DNA of 64,000 nt, from positions 7,366,476 to 7,430,475 of the forward strand of contig JABAKD010000001.1 in assembly GCA_012845835.1 (NCBI GenBank), in the 5' to 3' direction. Positions 1 to 64,000 of this stretch are shown here, piece by piece. The notes under the pieces are model-generated. The model made no database searches, had not been told where the DNA came from, and saw nothing but the letters and a program-made list of their open reading frames with translations. The DNA comes from Undaria pinnatifida (taxonomy: Eukaryota > Sar > Phaeophyceae > Laminariales > Alariaceae). Numbering within the stretch: the stretch's first letter is position 1; every line of letters starts with the position of its first letter. A program made the position numbers and the translations under genes.

Positions 1-1814
1 GTTCCCCGCGGTCATAGAGCTTCTCGTGCTGTGTTATTTTTTCGATATCAATCCCCAATGTGTATGCTTCGCTACGCTGCGCTAAACAAAGCGCCGGGCG
101 TGTTTTCGTCAGCGAGGTACAGAGCCACTCGCGCGAGTACGATAGAATGATAGCATGATGATAGTGAACACCCGGCCGTGAAAATTGGGGGGTACCTCCT
201 ACCGTAGCCTGTGACGTTTTGAGAAAAAAAATCAAGGTGTGCATCGCGATAAAGGCTCTTACGGGGGCCCGAGAATACGAACATATGATGTTTCAAAACG
301 CATCCTGTGGTTCATCCACAACTTGTGGTTCATCCACAACCTGTGGCTTGTGGTAGCTTGTCCCCGGACGATAGCCGATAGCCAGAAATGGTTCAACTGA
401 AACGCGATGCTCTCATCCTACATGCACGGAGGATCGCCGATAGCCAGAAATGGTTCAAATGAAAGGTGCTACTCTTACCCTGCACGCGTCTACTTATATA
501 AATGGAGACTCGTCTCCTGTGCGTCGTGTAGGGCGTCCTCTGTGTTCGGGGGCTAGACTTAAGGTTCGTCCCACCCTCATGTGTTCGCCGGGGTGTAAAT
601 CAAATACTGTCATGTCACACAGCGCATAACCGTCCCCCCTTCCTCTCCACTCCACCCCCGCCGGATCTTACCCCCCCCCTTCCACCCCCAACTCCCAACC
701 CCTCCACTTCGGTCGGACCCTATCCCCCCCCCTCCTCCCTCCTCCTCCACCCCCCCCCCTCTATGGCTACCTTATCTGGTTCAGCTGCTACCGTGTGTGG
801 CTGCGAGGTTTGGGTGGTGTCAATACCATACCAACCTGTACTGGACAACTCAAACCCCGGCCCCTTTTCCCCTCTCCTTCCCCACCCTACTCCGCTGTTT
901 ACTCCCACCACCCCCTATCTTTGACCTGATGCATTTGCTGCTGTTGGTTGTAGCCACACGAGGTTTCGGGGGTTCTCAACAGCATGATTCACACTAATGG
1001 ACAACTGCTCTACCTCCTCCTCCACCCCTCTCGCCTCCTCCCCCCCCCCCCTCTTCCCCCCCCTTTCTCCACACCCCTTTCCATTCCCCGGATGTTACAA
1101 CTTCTGACACCATGGGTGGGATGCCGATTAGATACGGCTTCCAATAAATTACTATACGTTGGAAAACCCTGCCCGCACTCCCGATGCCCCGCACTCCCTT
1201 CCCTTTGTCCCCTTCTCTCTACTCTGCTGCTTTTCCACCCACTCCCTACATGCGGAGGCCGTAGCTGCCGCTGCTGCATTTATTCAGCCTCTCCTCCGAG
1301 GGACTTTGACTGTTTATGGGGTCTCAACGACAAACTAAACAGTGGAAACTCCTTTGTATCCCCCCGCCCCCCCCCCTCCTCCTCCACTCTCTCCCATCTC
1401 GTCTATTCCCAGGACACCTCCCCTATTCACGCCCCACCCGTTGCTCTCTCTGCTGCTGCTCCTTCTCGTACTGTGTAGCTGGGGTAGGATTATGATGTCT
1501 TGGGTGTGAAACAACTGAGTTGAACGGCAGAAGCCTTTCCCGACCGCTCCCCCCGGCCGGTCCCCCGTCCCCCAACCGCAGAGCTCAAGCTATAATTCTG
1601 TCATTGATGCGCACCATGTTGCCGCGCCTGAATCCTCCTGCTGTTCCTGCGGTTGCTTCTGGCGGAGTCCGATCAGTCGCGGATCCCGAAAGTATTTCCA
1701 GAGTATAGCAGGACTAGTCGACCCCCCGAACCTTTTACTCCCGCTTCTTCTCTACTCCGGTGCATTTCCCTTTCCCTCCCCCTCAGCTGCCACTTCTGCT
1801 GCTGACGCTGCTGG
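1..1814. other. Downstream flank of the NOS gene
   Basis: No supported gene. Positions 50-290 resemble the Ser-codon-free 'cgcgcgagt' repeat family seen across the window. 309-350 is a short tandem of 'gtggttcatccacaac'. A 65-bp direct repeat ('gatagccagaaatggttcaa') is present twice at about 375-465. 640-1460 is strongly C-rich/pyrimidine-rich on the plus strand, with CTCCTCC runs that create long meaningless ORFs in several frames. It probably holds the 3' UTR and transcript end of the NOS gene. Confidence 0.5.
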
Positions 1815-63151
<61,337 letters not shown>

Positions 63152-63599
63152 CTGCCAAGAGTTATGAGTTCGTTAGCGCCGCAGCAGCATCGGCGGAAAC
63201 GGGAAGCGGGGGGTGTCAAGATTGCGTCCCCTCATGGTACGCGGAATCAATTGAAACCGGTTCTCTTCAACACCAAACCTTTATCAAGAGAGAAATCATT
63301 CCGCGGCAGTAGGCGTAAAACGTTTTAGTGCCATACGTTTCTTACCGACCGGTTGACTTCCTCAAGTACGTGTGGAAACGATTGGTTAGTATGCCAATTT
63401 TACACACATGCTGTACGTTGGTGTTATTGGGCTATTAATAGCACATAAATGCTGGTCGCGTTGCGAGAACGAATGCCTTCGGAGTCATGCGTTGGGTGCG
63501 AGATGTGAATCTCATCGTGCTTGGAACTCCTTTCACATTTGCTTACTACCGTGGCATGACTCACATATTCACACATTGCAAGTTATGATAAAATCTTCC

Positions 63600-64000
63600 T
63601 AGTTAGAGTTGTTGTTGTCATTGTCATTGTAATTGTCGTTGTCGTTTTTCATGTTCGTTGTCGTCGTCGTTGTCGTCAGTGTCGTCGTTGTCTTTGTTTT
63701 CGTCATTGTCATCGTCACCATCGTTGTGATGTCGTGGTTGTTGTGGTCGTGGTTGTCGTGGTTGTCGTGGTTTAGGTTGTTGTTGATGATGTCGTTGTGG
63801 TCGGTCGCCATCGTCGTGGTTGTCGTGGTTGTGGTTGTTGATGTCGTTATGGTCGTTGTTGTCGTTGTTGATGTCGTTGTGGTCGTTGTTTTCATGGTGG
63901 TCGTTGTTTTGTTGTGGTCGTGGTGGTTGTTGTTGTTGTTGTTGTTATTCGTTGGTGGTCGTGATGGTCGTGGTGGTCGTTGTTGTTGTTGTTGTTGCTG
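63600..64000. repeat. GTT/GTC/GTG triplet tract running to the window end
   Basis: About 400 bp of imperfect 'gtcgttgttgtcgtggttg' triplets. The Thr-rich minus-strand ORF here (63599-63895) is repeat-driven. I cannot tell whether the tract lies in an intron or in upstream flank of the NOS gene. Confidence 0.93.

Noticed and set aside
797-1478. Overlapping Pro/Leu/Ser-rich plus-strand ORFs
   Set aside because: Caused by the CTCC-rich pyrimidine tract; open in several frames at once.
63599-63895. Thr-rich minus-strand ORF at the window edge
   Set aside because: Produced by GTT/GTC triplets; no globin-like content that could be the missing first NOS exon.

Overview
The window is eukaryotic nuclear DNA. 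Almost all of it is one very long, intron-rich gene read on the minus strand. From short conserved blocks joined by GT-AG introns with matching phases, I assembled 32 exons from 63151 down to a TAA stop ending at 1815. Together they give 4,569 nt of open frame: 1,522 residues plus the stop, in a 61.3 kb footprint, so only about 7% is coding. The 5' end is not identified and probably lies beyond position 64000. The product is a nitric oxide synthase (NOS). In order it carries globin-like sequence (E1-E6, one part with a plausible proximal His), a complete heme/pterin oxygenase core (E7-E16), an FMN flavodoxin domain (E17-E19), an FAD/NADPH reductase (E20-E31) and a Ser/Asn/Thr-rich C-terminal tail of about 240 residues (E32). 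The oxygenase has no animal-type N-terminal extension. The oxygenase-FMN linker is too short for the usual calmodulin helix, and the FMN autoinhibitory insert is absent. NOS genes occur in animals, some algae and protists, and bacteria. The globin fusion recalls the globin-containing cyanobacterial NOS of Synechococcus. The organism is therefore most likely an alga or other protist with a repeat-rich genome, but the sequence does not let me name a lineage.

Layout in coding order (descending coordinates): 63.2-51.3 kb globin-like exons; 49.8-36.0 kb oxygenase; 35.7-26.3 kb FMN domain, interrupted by the largest intron (27630-35517); 23.3-12.2 kb connecting and FAD region; 9.9-6.2 kb NADPH region; 2.5-1.8 kb tail and stop; 1-1814 downstream DNA.

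Introns average about 1.8 kb and are filled with short terminal-inverted-repeat elements (at least three families, in both orientations), homopolymer G/C runs that sit at or near element ends, triplet microsatellites, minisatellites, a tRNA-like tandem repeat and local duplications. I see no convincing second protein-coding gene. A plus-strand region at 28.7-29.6 kb has ORFs that may be remains of one or of a mobile element.

The most unusual feature is that many introns carry decayed partial copies ('echoes') of the exon edge next to them. Copies of an exon's 3' end plus donor lie in the intron downstream, and copies of an exon's acceptor plus 5' end lie in the intron upstream. I found this at nine exons. 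It suggests that local duplication across splice sites has helped enlarge this gene, and that several copies may still act as decoy or alternative splice sites.
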